Part shown: piece after piece, positions 24,967 through 36,299 of the stretch | Numbering within the stretch: position 1 is the stretch's first letter | Layout: each line of letters begins with the position of its first letter | Origin: Pseudomonadota bacterium | GTDB lineage: Bacteria > Myxococcota_A > UBA796 > SXON01 | Reading direction: 5' to 3' | Assembly: GCA_030685065.1 (NCBI GenBank) | Contig: JAUXQH010000058.1 | Coordinates: forward strand, 1-64,000 | DNA length: 64,000 bases | The notes under the pieces: generated by a model | What the model saw: the letters and a program-made list of their open reading frames with translations, nothing else | Told to the model about the DNA's origin: nothing | Databases searched by the model: none | Translations under genes and position numbers: made by a program

Positions 24967-26561
24967 TGGCGTCGCCCGAATCGCGCCCCTGGCTTCCGCT
25001 CGTCCTCCTGCTCCTCGGCTCGCTCGCCATCGGCGCCGCCGCGGTGTGGCCCGTCCCGACCGCCGTGCGCGCGCTCGTGCCGGACACGACGTTCACCGAC
25101 GGCCATCGCATCGCGCTCGGCTTCGCGGACGGCACGCTCCCGTTCTTCACCCGGACCGGCGCACGCACGCTCGACATCGCGGGCGGAGCCGACTTCCGGC
25201 CGCTCCTCTGGCCCGCCGATCTTCTCGCCGCGGTCGCGGGCCCCCTGCTCGCGCTCAACCTCGTGTTCATCCTCATCCCCGCGTTCAACGCCGTCTGCGG
25301 ATGGATCCTCGGCGCGGCCCTCCGACTCGGCGCGTGGAGCCGCTTCGTGCTCGGCGCCGCGATCGCGTTCAACCCGTGGGTGCACACCACGCTCGCCAAC
25401 GGGCAGCTCGAGCAGGCCGTGCTCGGCGGCGCCGCGCTCGTGTGGGCGGTCGCTCTCCTTGGCGCCGCTCGCCCGTGGATCGGCGCCCCGCTGCTCGCCG
25501 TGACCACGTTCGCCGTCGGGACGGCCGCGCCGCACGTCGCGCTCGCGGCCTGCGCCGCCCTCCCGATCTGGGCGGTCGTGTCCCTCGTGGCGGAAGGGCG
25601 CCAGGATCGGCGCTCCGCCGTGTTCGTGGGCATCCGCTGGCTCCTCCTGATCGGCGCTGCCGCCATCGGCGCCCAGGCGGCCTCGCGCTACCACGCGCCC
25701 AACTTCGACGCCGTCGTGCGCCTCTTCGCCCCGTTCGGCAGCGTCGACGCCGCGCCGGTCGGCGCCCAGGTCAAGCGCGCCGTCCTGTTGTCCGATCTGT
25801 TCGTGGCCCCCGGGCTCCCCCCGCGCCTGGCCAACGGCGTCGTCCACTCGGGCTACCTCGGCGTGCCCCTGCTCGTCGCGGCGCTCGCCGGCGTCGGGTG
25901 GCGGCGCGCCCCGCTCCTGGCCGGTCTCGCCTGCCTCGTCCTCGCGTTCGGCGCCGGCACCACGTTTCCGCTTCCGTACGCCGGTCTCGAGGCCCTCTCT
26001 CCCACGATCGCCGCGAGCGGCACGCCCTATCGCTTCCTCATCGGCGCGATCGTCGGCCTCGCCGCCTCCGCCGCCGCCATCCCCTGGGGCCCGCGCGGCG
26101 CCCTCGCCCTGGTCGCGCTCCTCTGGGCAAGCGGCTGGACCGGGGACCCGCGCCCCCTGCCCCTCGCCAGCGTCGCGGTGGCCCACGATCCGTCCACCGT
26201 CGCGCTCTCCGTCGGCACCGGCCCCGTGCTCGACCTCCCGGTGCCCGGCCCGCGGTGCAAGGAGGGCGCCACCCACTACCTCCTCGAGGCCACCGAACAC
26301 GGGCGGCCGGTACCCGTCGTGTTGCGCCCGTCATCGGAGGCCTGGCCCAAGGGCGACCGCGCGTTCGCCCGCCGCGTCGACGCCGGCCTGAATCCCTGCG
26401 ATCCCGACGTGTTGGCCGAGATCCGCGCAGCCGGCTTCACCGCCGTCGTGGCGCACGGCCACCGCAACTGCAACCTCGCCCCCGAAGAGGCGGCCTGCCT
26501 CCGCACGGCGTTCGGGCCCGGAACGTCGCAAGGGAAGGTCACATGGTGGTCGATCGAGTGA
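24966..26561 (+). CDS. Polytopic membrane protein, GT-C-like, second of a tandem pair
   Basis: 531 residues. Paralogue of the preceding protein along its full length (TTFTDGHRIALGF, ADFRPLLWPADLLAA, FNPWVHTTLANGQLEQAV, TAAPHVALAAC, GTTFPLPYAGLEALSP, GPVLDLPVPGPRC, THYLLEATEHGRPVPVVLR, VVAHGHRNCN). About ten to eleven membrane segments and a soluble C-terminal domain with paired cysteines. The two are translationally coupled by a 1-nt overlap and so probably form a heteromeric unit or act in sequence on one cell-surface polysaccharide or lipid carrier. Downstream lies a palindromic element that separates it from convergent xerD. Confidence 0.6.
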   Translation: MASPESRPWLPLVLLLLGSLAIGAAAVWPVPTAVRALVPDTTFTDGHRIALGFADGTLPFFTRTGARTLDIAGGADFRPLLWPADLLAAVAGPLLALNLVFILIPAFNAVCGWILGAALRLGAWSRFVLGAAIAFNPWVHTTLANGQLEQAVLGGAALVWAVALLGAARPWIGAPLLAVTTFAVGTAAPHVALAACAALPIWAVVSLVAEGRQDRRSAVFVGIRWLLLIGAAAIGAQAASRYHAPNFDAVVRLFAPFGSVDAAPVGAQVKRAVLLSDLFVAPGLPPRLANGVVHSGYLGVPLLVAALAGVGWRRAPLLAGLACLVLAFGAGTTFPLPYAGLEALSPTIAASGTPYRFLIGAIVGLAASAAAIPWGPRGALALVALLWASGWTGDPRPLPLASVAVAHDPSTVALSVGTGPVLDLPVPGPRCKEGATHYLLEATEHGRPVPVVLRPSSEAWPKGDRAFARRVDAGLNPCDPDVLAEIRAAGFTAVVAHGHRNCNLAPEEAACLRTAFGPGTSQGKVTWWSIE

Positions 26562-26581
26562 GGGTTCTTGGGGCGGGGGCC

Positions 26582-26693
26582 CCCTCATCCGGCGCGAAGC
26601 GCGCCACCTTCTCCCAGGGGGAGAAGGGTAGGCAGAGCCTCCTCCTCCCCTTCTCCCAGAGGGAGAAGGGGGCGCGCCAGCGCCGGATGAGGG
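26582..26693. repeat. Palindromic REP-like element with two internal hairpins
   Basis: Outer 13-bp inverted arms CCCTCATCCGGCG (26582-26594) and CGCCGGATGAGGG (26681-26693). Inside are two near-identical hairpins: CCTTCTCCC/GGGAGAAGG (26607-26627, 3-nt loop) and CCCCTTCTCCC/GGGAGAAGGGG (26647-26671, AGA loop). It sits exactly between convergent genes. The CCCTCATCCGGCGC...CCTTCTCCC type is known as a dispersed intergenic repeat in several proteobacteria. A bidirectional terminator or mRNA-end stabiliser role is likely. It is followed by two 12-bp copies of AGGGTCCGGATC (26690-26713). Confidence 0.75.
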
Positions 26694-26711
26694 TCCGGAT
26701 CAGGGTCCGGA

Positions 26712-27611
26712 TCAAGATCCCCGCGGGTGAAACTCCGCGTGCACCCGCTTCAACCGCTCGCGCGCCACGTGGGTGTAGATCTGGGTCGTGCTGATGTCCG
26801 AGTGCCCGAGCATCGCCTGGACGTGACGCAAGTCGGTGCCGTGCTCCAACAAGTGGGTCGCGAACGCGTGCCGGAGCTGGTGCGGCGTCACCCGTGCGCG
26901 CACGTCCGCCGCGCGGGCGTAGCCGACGAGCCTCTCCCAGAAGTTCTGACGCGTCATCGCCGATCCCAAGCGGGACAGGAACAGGGCCGGCTCTCGCAGG
27001 TGGGGGTCGTGCCCCGCGCGCACGTTCCGGATGTACCCGGCGATCTTGTCCGCCGCCTCCTCCCCCATCGGGATGAGCCGCTCCTTCCCGCCCTTGCCGC
27101 GCACCCGCAGGAACCCGCCCTCCAGGTGCACCGCGGCGAGCGGGAGCGTGACGAGCTCCGTGACGCGGAGCCCCGAGCTGTACATCAGCTCGATCATCGC
27201 GGCGTCGCGGACGCCGAGCGGATCCTCGCGGTTCGGGGCCGCGAGCAGCGCCTCCACCTGCCCCTCCGAGAGCACCGTGGGGAGCTTCCTGGGCGGCACC
27301 TTGCCCTCGACACGGGGCGAGGGATCGGCCCGCAAGATCCCTTCCCGAATCAAGAACTTGAAGAACTGGCGAAAGGCGCTCCGGTGGCGCGCCACGCTGC
27401 GGAGATCGAGCCCCGCGTCCACGAGGTGCGCCACGTAGGCGGCGAGGTCCACGTGTTGCACCTGCTCGGGGCTCGTGATCCCGCGGCCGTCCAACCAGGC
27501 CGCGAGGCGCACGAGATCGGTGTGGTAGGCGAGCACGGTGTTCACCGCCAGGCCGCGCTCGATCTGCGCCCAGTGGCAGTAGCCCCCGATCGCGTCGTCG
27601 ATCGGGGTCAC
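26712..27611 (-). CDS. xerD: Tyrosine site-specific recombinase XerD
   Basis: 299 residues, typical XerC/D length. Acts with a partner recombinase at dif to resolve chromosome dimers. An N-terminal SAM-like core-binding domain (1-105) is followed by the catalytic domain with YSSGLRVTELVTL (first catalytic Arg), GKGGKERLIPMG (Lys), HQLRHAFATHLLEHG (His-x-x-Arg), LGHSDISTTQIYTHV (His and nucleophilic Tyr). No phage or integron context, and it is coupled to mutS by a 4-nt GTGA overlap, so this is a housekeeping enzyme. XerC versus XerD cannot be settled strictly by eye; the ending HSDISTTQIYTHVARERLK favours XerD. Confidence 0.93.
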   Translation of the reverse strand: MTPIDDAIGGYCHWAQIERGLAVNTVLAYHTDLVRLAAWLDGRGITSPEQVQHVDLAAYVAHLVDAGLDLRSVARHRSAFRQFFKFLIREGILRADPSPRVEGKVPPRKLPTVLSEGQVEALLAAPNREDPLGVRDAAMIELMYSSGLRVTELVTLPLAAVHLEGGFLRVRGKGGKERLIPMGEEAADKIAGYIRNVRAGHDPHLREPALFLSRLGSAMTRQNFWERLVGYARAADVRARVTPHQLRHAFATHLLEHGTDLRHVQAMLGHSDISTTQIYTHVARERLKRVHAEFHPRGS

Positions 27612-30211
27612 GCCAGCAGATCCCGGAGCTTGTAGAGCGCCACCAGCGCGTCGCGCGGGCTCATGGTGTCCGGATCGAGCGCGAAGACCGCCTCGCGAAC
27701 GGGGTCACTGAGCGGGGCGGCGGCGGGCTCGGTGTAGACCTCCACCAGCCGTGGGGGCTCGGCTCCCCCCCCTCCGAACAGGGAGAGTTGGGTGGCCTCC
27801 GGCTTGGGGCGCCGCCGCTCCAGCTGGAGCAGCAGCGCCTTCGCACGCTTGACGACCGGCGCGGGCAGGCCGGCGAGGCGCGCGCACTGGATCCCATAGG
27901 AGCCGCTCGCGGCCCCTTCCTTCAGCTTGCGGAGGAACACGATCTTCTCGCCGTGCTCGGTCACCGCGACGTGCAGGTTCCGCACGTGCGGGCAGGTCTC
28001 GGGGAGCGCGGCGAGCTCGTGGTAGTGCGTCGCGAACACGCCGCGGCACTCGATGCGATCATGAAGATCCTCCGCGACCGCCCAGGCGATGGCGAGGCCG
28101 TCGTAGGTCGACGTGCCACGGCCGATCTCATCGAGCAGGACCAGCGAGCGGCCCGTGGCGCCGACGAGGATGTTGGCGGTCTCGCTCATCTCGACCATGA
28201 AGGTCGATTGGCCGTGCGCCACGTCGTCACTGGCGCCCACGCGCACGAAGATGCGGTCACACACGCCGATGCGCGCCGCGGTGGCGGGCACGAACGCGCC
28301 CACTTGCGCGAGGAGCACGATCTGCGCGATCTGCCGCATGAGCGTGCTCTTGCCCGCCATGTTCGGCCCCGTCAGGATCACCAGCCGGCCACGCTCGTCG
28401 AGCCGCACGTCGTTCGGGACGAAGCGCTCCCCCTGGAGCGTCGCCTCGACCACCGGGTGCCGCCCGGCTTGGATGTCCAACGTGACACTCGTGTCGACCG
28501 TGGGCCGCACCCAGCGGCTGCGCACGGCGAGCTCCGCGAAGGACGCGAGCACATCGAGCTCGGCGACGCCGCGCGCCACGACCTGCAGCCGGGCCACCTC
28601 GACCGCCGCCCGCGTCCGGAGCGCCGCGAACAGCTCCGCCTCGAGCTCGATGCGCCGCCCGTCGGCGCCCGACACCTGCTCCTCGTACTCCTTGAGCGCG
28701 GGGGTGATGTAGCGCTCGCCGCCCGCGATGGTCTGCTTGCGGTGCCACGACGGGGGGACCTTGTGCAGGTTCGCCTTGGTGACCTCGATGTAGTAGCCGA
28801 ACACGCCGTTGTGCCGGATCTTGAGGCTGGAGACCCCGGTCTCCGCCCGGAGCGCGCCCTCCATCGCCGCGATGGCGCCCTTCGCGTCGAGCGAGAGGCC
28901 GCGCAGGTGGTCGAGCTCTTCGTGCACGCCGGGCCGGATGATCCCGCCCTCGGCCTGGGTGGGGGGCGGCTCGTCGACGAGCCAACGATCGAGGTCAGCC
29001 GCGATCTCTTGCGCGAGGTCCGCGGGGAGCCGGGACGCGAGGGAGGCGCCCGTGTCACCGCGCAGATCCAAGTCGGCGAGCGAGGCCGCGATGTCGGGCA
29101 GCCGCACGAGGGACGTGCGGAGGGCGCCGAGATCGCGCGGCGTGGCGCTCCCGAGCGAGACGCGCGCGGCGATGCGCTCGATGTCGGCCACCTGGGCGAG
29201 GGAGGCGATGACGGCCCGGCGCCCGGTGGGCTCCGCGACGAACGCGGCGACAGCGTCCTGACGTGCGGTGATCGCGCCGACATCCAGGAGCGGCGAGGAG
29301 AGCCACTCTCGTACGAGGCGCCCGCCCATCGCCGTGCGCGCCGTGTCGAGGAGCCCGAGCAGCGTGCCCTTGCGACCCGCGCCCCGGAGCGGCCGGAACA
29401 GCTCCAGGTTGCGACGCGTCGCATCGTCGATGCCCAGCGCGCCGCCGAGCACGTATGACTTGAGCGTCACGACGTTGGAGAGGCTCGAGCGGAGATACTC
29501 GCTGGCGTACCCGATCAGCGCGCTCACCGCGCCGAGGCCTGGGGCGCCGACACCCGCCTCGCCAGAGCCGAAGGCGGCCCCGAAGCGGGCGGTGATCCCC
29601 TCCACGTCGATCGGGAAGGCGGCGAGCACGGTCACCGGCGCCACGCCGAGGGCCGCCCGGATCGCGGGATCGTCCGCCCCGGCCGCGATCAGCGCCTCCC
29701 GCGGCTCCATCCGGCCGAGCTCGCCGACCAGGTGGTCCATCGTGCGCGGCTCGGTGACGCGGAGATCGCCGGTCGACGCGTCGAGGAGCGCCAGCCCGTA
29801 CGCGCCCGGCTCGCCGCTGATCGCCACGAGGAACGCCGACTCATGAGACTCCGCGTGCTCGCCCGAGAGCCCCGGCGTGACGACGCGAACGACCTCGCGC
29901 CTCACGATGCCCTTGGCCTGCCGCGGGTCCTCCACCTGGTCGGCTACGGCGACCTTGCGCCCCATCTCCACGACGCGGCGGATGTACCCCTCGGCCGCGT
30001 GGTGCGGCACGCCACACATCGGCACGGGGTCGGCCGACTCCTTGTTGCGCGCCGTGAGCGTGAGCTCGAGCGCGGCGGCGGTCCACACCGCGTCGGGGCC
30101 GAACAACTCGTAGAAGTCTCCCATGCGGAAGAACAGCAGCGCGTCCGGGTACTGGGCCTTGAGCTCCCGGTACTGCCGGAACATCGGCGTGTCGGCTGCG
30201 TCGAAGCTCAC
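27608..30211 (-). CDS. mutS: DNA mismatch repair protein MutS
   Basis: About 867 residues, normal for MutS. Recognises mismatches and small loops and starts methyl-directed or strand-directed repair with MutL (not in window). N-terminal mismatch-recognition motif GDFYELFG (Phe-x-Glu at the FYE), the connector and lever/clamp regions, then the ABC ATPase with GPNMAGKST (about 614-622), the DDVAHGQSTFMVEM signature, DEIGRGTSTYDGLA Walker B, and the ATHYHEL loop. C-terminal helix-turn-helix dimerisation end present. GTG start overlaps the rsmB stop by 4 nt; the stop overlaps xerD by 4 nt, so rsmB-mutS-xerD form one coupled leftward operon. Confidence 0.97.
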   Translation of the reverse strand: MSFDAADTPMFRQYRELKAQYPDALLFFRMGDFYELFGPDAVWTAAALELTLTARNKESADPVPMCGVPHHAAEGYIRRVVEMGRKVAVADQVEDPRQAKGIVRREVVRVVTPGLSGEHAESHESAFLVAISGEPGAYGLALLDASTGDLRVTEPRTMDHLVGELGRMEPREALIAAGADDPAIRAALGVAPVTVLAAFPIDVEGITARFGAAFGSGEAGVGAPGLGAVSALIGYASEYLRSSLSNVVTLKSYVLGGALGIDDATRRNLELFRPLRGAGRKGTLLGLLDTARTAMGGRLVREWLSSPLLDVGAITARQDAVAAFVAEPTGRRAVIASLAQVADIERIAARVSLGSATPRDLGALRTSLVRLPDIAASLADLDLRGDTGASLASRLPADLAQEIAADLDRWLVDEPPPTQAEGGIIRPGVHEELDHLRGLSLDAKGAIAAMEGALRAETGVSSLKIRHNGVFGYYIEVTKANLHKVPPSWHRKQTIAGGERYITPALKEYEEQVSGADGRRIELEAELFAALRTRAAVEVARLQVVARGVAELDVLASFAELAVRSRWVRPTVDTSVTLDIQAGRHPVVEATLQGERFVPNDVRLDERGRLVILTGPNMAGKSTLMRQIAQIVLLAQVGAFVPATAARIGVCDRIFVRVGASDDVAHGQSTFMVEMSETANILVGATGRSLVLLDEIGRGTSTYDGLAIAWAVAEDLHDRIECRGVFATHYHELAALPETCPHVRNLHVAVTEHGEKIVFLRKLKEGAASGSYGIQCARLAGLPAPVVKRAKALLLQLERRRPKPEATQLSLFGGGGAEPPRLVEVYTEPAAAPLSDPVREAVFALDPDTMSPRDALVALYKLRDLLA

Positions 30212-31473
30212 GGCTCGCCCGGCTCCTGGGGCTCGGCGGGCTCGGCCTGTCCGACGGGCGCGCGCAGGCGGACGCCCCAGAACACGTCCTCCCCGTCGAG
30301 CGCCGGGGCGTTGTCGAAGATCAGCTCCGCGCGCCAGCCGAGCTTCTTCGCGATGTCGATGCCCTCTTCGGGCTCCGGCGAGCACACGGCGTAGACGAGG
30401 ACGCCCCCGGGAGCCACGCAGCGGGCGGCGTTCTGGAGGATCGCCCACTGCTTGGTAGCGGCCGCGGCGATGTCCTCCTGCTTGCGACGCCAACGGATGT
30501 CGGGATGGCGGCGGAGCGTGCCGAGGCCGGTGCACGGCGCGTCCACCAGGACGATCGGGAACGTCCGCTCGAGCGGGCCCGTGGTCCAGTCGTGGGCCTC
30601 GCCCCAGACGGCGAGATCGAGCCGCTCGGCGCCCTCCTGCACGCGCTCGAGCCGCGCGGCGTCGACGTCCGTGGCATGGACGCGCGCGCCACGGCTGGCG
30701 AGGCGGAAGCTCTTGCCGCCGGGGGCCGCGCACACGTCGAGCACCTCGGTGCCCGCGGCGAACTCACCCACGAGATCGGCCACCGCGGCCGCCGCGGGAT
30801 CCATCACCCACCAGCGCCCCTCGGCGTAGCCGGGGAGCTCCTCGATCGCGCCCGCGCCTTCGGGGAGGCGGAACAGGTCGTTCCCGACCGGGGTGATCGC
30901 GATGCTGCGGTGCTGGAACATCCGCGAGACCCCCGCGGGGTCCTCCTTCGCGACGATGTAGATGGGCGCGGGCTCGTTGTTGGCCTGCATCCACACGTCG
31001 GCGCCCTCGCCGTAGCGACGGCGCCACCGGTGCACGAGCCACGCGGGGTGGCCCAGCCGCGCTTCATCGTCGGGGTCGAAGTTGCCTTGGTTTCGGAGCA
31101 CCGCGTTGACGAAGCCGGCGGCGTGGCCGACCCCGGCGGCGCGGCAGGCCTCGACCGCCTGGTCGACCGCGGCGTGGGGCGGCACGCGCGAGCGGCGCAG
31201 CTCGAACACGCCCATCCGGAGCGCGGCGAGCACCTCCGGATCGAGGTTCTTGGTCGTGCGCTTGGCGGCCTGTTGCACGATCGAGTCGACGGCGGGGCGG
31301 TTCCGGAGGATCCCGAACACTAGGTGCCAGGCGAGCCCGCGGTCGGCGGGGTCACGCGGCGCGAGGCGCGCCAGGGCGTCCTCGGCGTGTTCGCCGCGTT
31401 CGACGGCGAGGAGGGCCTGGATCGCCGCGACGCGACCCGGGTTGACCTTGGAGCGGGCGGGATGGCTTGACAT
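30208..31473 (-). CDS. rsmB: 16S rRNA (cytosine-5) methyltransferase, RsmB family
   Basis: 421 residues. Methylates a cytosine (C967 in E. coli numbering) of 16S rRNA using SAM. N-terminal NusB-like RNA-binding domain (about 1-135: RVAAIQALLAVERGEHAEDAL...FVNAVLRN), then the methyltransferase with SAM motif DVCAAPGGKS, the motif IV Cys in VDAPCTGLGTLRRHPDIRW, and the motif VI Cys in YAVCSPEPEEG. Ends in a Pro/Glu tail. First gene of the leftward rsmB-mutS-xerD run; divergent from the condensation-like gene at 31533 with a 59-nt gap. RsmB is the most likely member because of the NusB domain. Confidence 0.92.
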   Translation of the reverse strand: MSSHPARSKVNPGRVAAIQALLAVERGEHAEDALARLAPRDPADRGLAWHLVFGILRNRPAVDSIVQQAAKRTTKNLDPEVLAALRMGVFELRRSRVPPHAAVDQAVEACRAAGVGHAAGFVNAVLRNQGNFDPDDEARLGHPAWLVHRWRRRYGEGADVWMQANNEPAPIYIVAKEDPAGVSRMFQHRSIAITPVGNDLFRLPEGAGAIEELPGYAEGRWWVMDPAAAAVADLVGEFAAGTEVLDVCAAPGGKSFRLASRGARVHATDVDAARLERVQEGAERLDLAVWGEAHDWTTGPLERTFPIVLVDAPCTGLGTLRRHPDIRWRRKQEDIAAAATKQWAILQNAARCVAPGGVLVYAVCSPEPEEGIDIAKKLGWRAELIFDNAPALDGEDVFWGVRLRAPVGQAEPAEPQEPGEP

Positions 31474-31532
31474 GGGGCGGGAAGCTATCCCGACCCGCGC
31501 CTCTTGCGTTGGTCGATGTATTCTCCGCGGCC

Positions 31533-32693
31533 ATGCCCCCCTCCCGCCCCCTCTTCGGCCTGGAACGCGTGTGGCGGGTGGCCGACCGGCTCTGGCCGGG
31601 GTTCGTCAACCAGCTCGTGATCGAGGGCACCGGGAGCCTCGACGCCACCCGATGGCGAGCCGCGGTGAGCACCGTGCTTCCCGCCTGGCCGGGGGCGCGC
31701 GCGCGGCTTCGGGGCGTGTTGGGGTGGACACGTTGGGTGGCGGACGGCGCTCCCCCCATCGTGACGCAGGTGGACGGCGGCGGGTGGGACGCGCGCGGGC
31801 CGGCGCCGTTCGGGGCGACACGATTGGATCCGGACGCGGGCCCGATCGTAGAGGTGTTGCTGGTCTCGGGCGCCACGCCCCGGATCGTCCTGCGCACCCA
31901 CCACGCCGCGTTCGACGGGCGTGCCGCCTGGGCCCTCGCGGAGGACCTGGGCGCCGCGCTGCGCGGGGAGGCCATCCGCGGCGCGGCGTTCGCCGATCTG
32001 TCCGACGTCGCGCTGATCGGAGAGGGTCCATCCGCGCCCGAGCCCCCCGCCGACGCGCTCACCCCCACCGGGCCCGCGACAACCCTGGCGGAGGCGAGCA
32101 CGTGGGCGCGTGTCACCATCCCGCCGATGGGAGGGCAGGTGTTGGCACGGGCCCTGGCTGCCTTCGCGGCGGCGGCCTCCCCCGGATTGCTGCGGGTGTC
32201 CCTCCCCGTCGATCTTCGGCGCCATCACCCAGGGCTGCGCGCGTGCGCCAACCTCACCGGCTTCGTCCGGGTCGACCCGCGGTCGGACCCCTCCGCGGCG
32301 CTCCGAAGCGCGCTCGACCAACGTGCCGAAGGCGGTGTCGTCCGCACGGCGCACACCCTGCGCTCGGCGCCCCTCGCGATGATGGCGTCCGCCGGGAAGA
32401 AGGCCGCGCGGGCCACGCTCCGCACCGGGCTCGCCTCCAGCTCGGCGACCCTCTCCAACCTCGGGCGCCTCGATCCCCACGTCCTCGACGGGGCGGGCTT
32501 CCGCGGCGCTCGCCTGTTCTGGATCCCGCCGGCAAACCCGGGCACCCCGCTGTTCCTGGCGCTGACGGGGCACCCGGAGGGCATCGAGCTCTGCGGCGGG
32601 ATGCCGGTCGGGTTTGCCAGCGAGGGCCGGCTCGACACGCTGCTCGCCGCGATGGCGTCGGGGATGGCGTCGGGGATGGCGGAGCCGCGCTGA
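31533..32693 (+). CDS. Condensation-domain-like acyltransferase (HHxxxDG), stand-alone
   Basis: 386 residues from the ATG at 31533. Carries the condensation/acyltransferase signature HHAAFDGRAAWALAEDL (HHxxxDG), the second-half SLPVDLRRHHPGLRACANLTG block and the late SNLGRLD block. These are the landmarks of the CoA-dependent acyltransferase superfamily that includes NRPS condensation domains, PapA and alcohol acetyltransferases. No carrier-protein or adenylation genes are nearby, so a free acyl transfer to an alcohol, amine or lipid is more likely than peptide synthesis. The C-terminus holds a short tandem repeat (MASGMASGMA, encoded by two copies of a 12-nt unit at 32651-32674). No membrane segment or signal peptide. 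Confidence 0.72.
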   Translation: MPPSRPLFGLERVWRVADRLWPGFVNQLVIEGTGSLDATRWRAAVSTVLPAWPGARARLRGVLGWTRWVADGAPPIVTQVDGGGWDARGPAPFGATRLDPDAGPIVEVLLVSGATPRIVLRTHHAAFDGRAAWALAEDLGAALRGEAIRGAAFADLSDVALIGEGPSAPEPPADALTPTGPATTLAEASTWARVTIPPMGGQVLARALAAFAAAASPGLLRVSLPVDLRRHHPGLRACANLTGFVRVDPRSDPSAALRSALDQRAEGGVVRTAHTLRSAPLAMMASAGKKAARATLRTGLASSSATLSNLGRLDPHVLDGAGFRGARLFWIPPANPGTPLFLALTGHPEGIELCGGMPVGFASEGRLDTLLAAMASGMASGMAEPR

Positions 32694-32703
32694 TGCCTCG
32701 CCT

Positions 32704-33318
32704 TCACCCCGGCCGCGCCCGGGCGTACGCGGGCCTCGCCTCGAGCCGCGCCAGCCACGCGCCGATCTGGGGCAGCCCGTCGGTGTAGCGATCCTCTCCC
32801 GCGAGCAGGGCCCCCGTGACGATGGTGGGCGCCAACAGGAGGTCCGCGAGCGACACGGTGTCCCCCGCGAGCCACGGGGACTCTCCCAGCGCGGCCTCGA
32901 ACACCGCGAGCGCCTCGCGGGCGTTGGCCGCCGCGGCGCGCACCGCCCCCTCGTCCACCACCACTCCTCGGCTCGCGAGCACCAACCGCGGGATGAGCAC
33001 GCCGCGCACCGCGTGCGGGGCCACGAAATCGTTGTAGGCGCTCATCCACTGCGTCATCCGCGCGCGCCCCGCGGCGTCCGCCGGCTGGAGCGCAGGCCCG
33101 GCGAAGGCCTCGTCCACGTAGCGCATCACCGCCATCGCCTCGAACACGCGCACCCCGTCGTGCTCGAGCGCGGGCATCTTCCGAAAAGGGTGGAGCGCCG
33201 CGTACTCCGGCGCGCGGAGCCTCGGCGGCACGAGGGTGTATTCGACCCCCTTCTCTTCGAGCGCGAGCCGCGCGGACCAGGTGTACGTCGAGAAAGCGGA
33301 GCCGTGGAGGGTGACCAT
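32704..33318 (-). CDS. Glutathione S-transferase family protein
   Basis: 204 residues from the ATG at 33318. Thioredoxin-fold N-terminal domain (MVTLHGSAFSTYTWSARLALEEKGVEYTLVP) followed by HPFRKMPALEHDGVRVFEAMAVMRYVDE, which contains the cis-Pro (MPAL) and the Glu-Ala (usually Glu-Ser) glutathione-binding pair, then the all-helical domain with SPWLAGDTVSLADLLLAPTI (the N-capping box). The Ser/Thr cluster STYTW near the start offers the catalytic hydroxyl. Cytosolic detoxification or stereospecific chemistry; substrate unknown. Convergent with the acyltransferase gene (10-nt gap). Confidence 0.88.
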   Translation of the reverse strand: MVTLHGSAFSTYTWSARLALEEKGVEYTLVPPRLRAPEYAALHPFRKMPALEHDGVRVFEAMAVMRYVDEAFAGPALQPADAAGRARMTQWMSAYNDFVAPHAVRGVLIPRLVLASRGVVVDEGAVRAAAANAREALAVFEAALGESPWLAGDTVSLADLLLAPTIVTGALLAGEDRYTDGLPQIGAWLARLEARPAYARARPG

Positions 33319-33425
33319 CCGACGAGTGTACTCCACGCCCGGGACGTGCCTCCTTTGTGGAGGATGGAGGAGATCCGTAGACATCGGAGCGCCCGCGCTT
33401 ACCCAAGCTGATCCCAGGGTGGACC

Positions 33426-36254
<2,829 letters not shown>

Positions 36255-36299
36255 CGGCCCGTCGCCTCCGGTCACGAGCGGCCGGTCACGCGCGTCACG

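Noticed and set aside
26712..27611. Tyrosine recombinase considered as a mobile-element integrase
   Set aside because: Length and motifs are those of XerD, it is coupled to mutS and rsmB, and no att-like repeats, phage genes or cassette sites are nearby.
33349..33363. CCTCC-TTTGT-GGAGG hairpin between the GST and aconitase genes, considered as a riboswitch or thermosensor
   Set aside because: Only 5 bp, about 60 nt from the aconitase start, with no further conserved structure visible.
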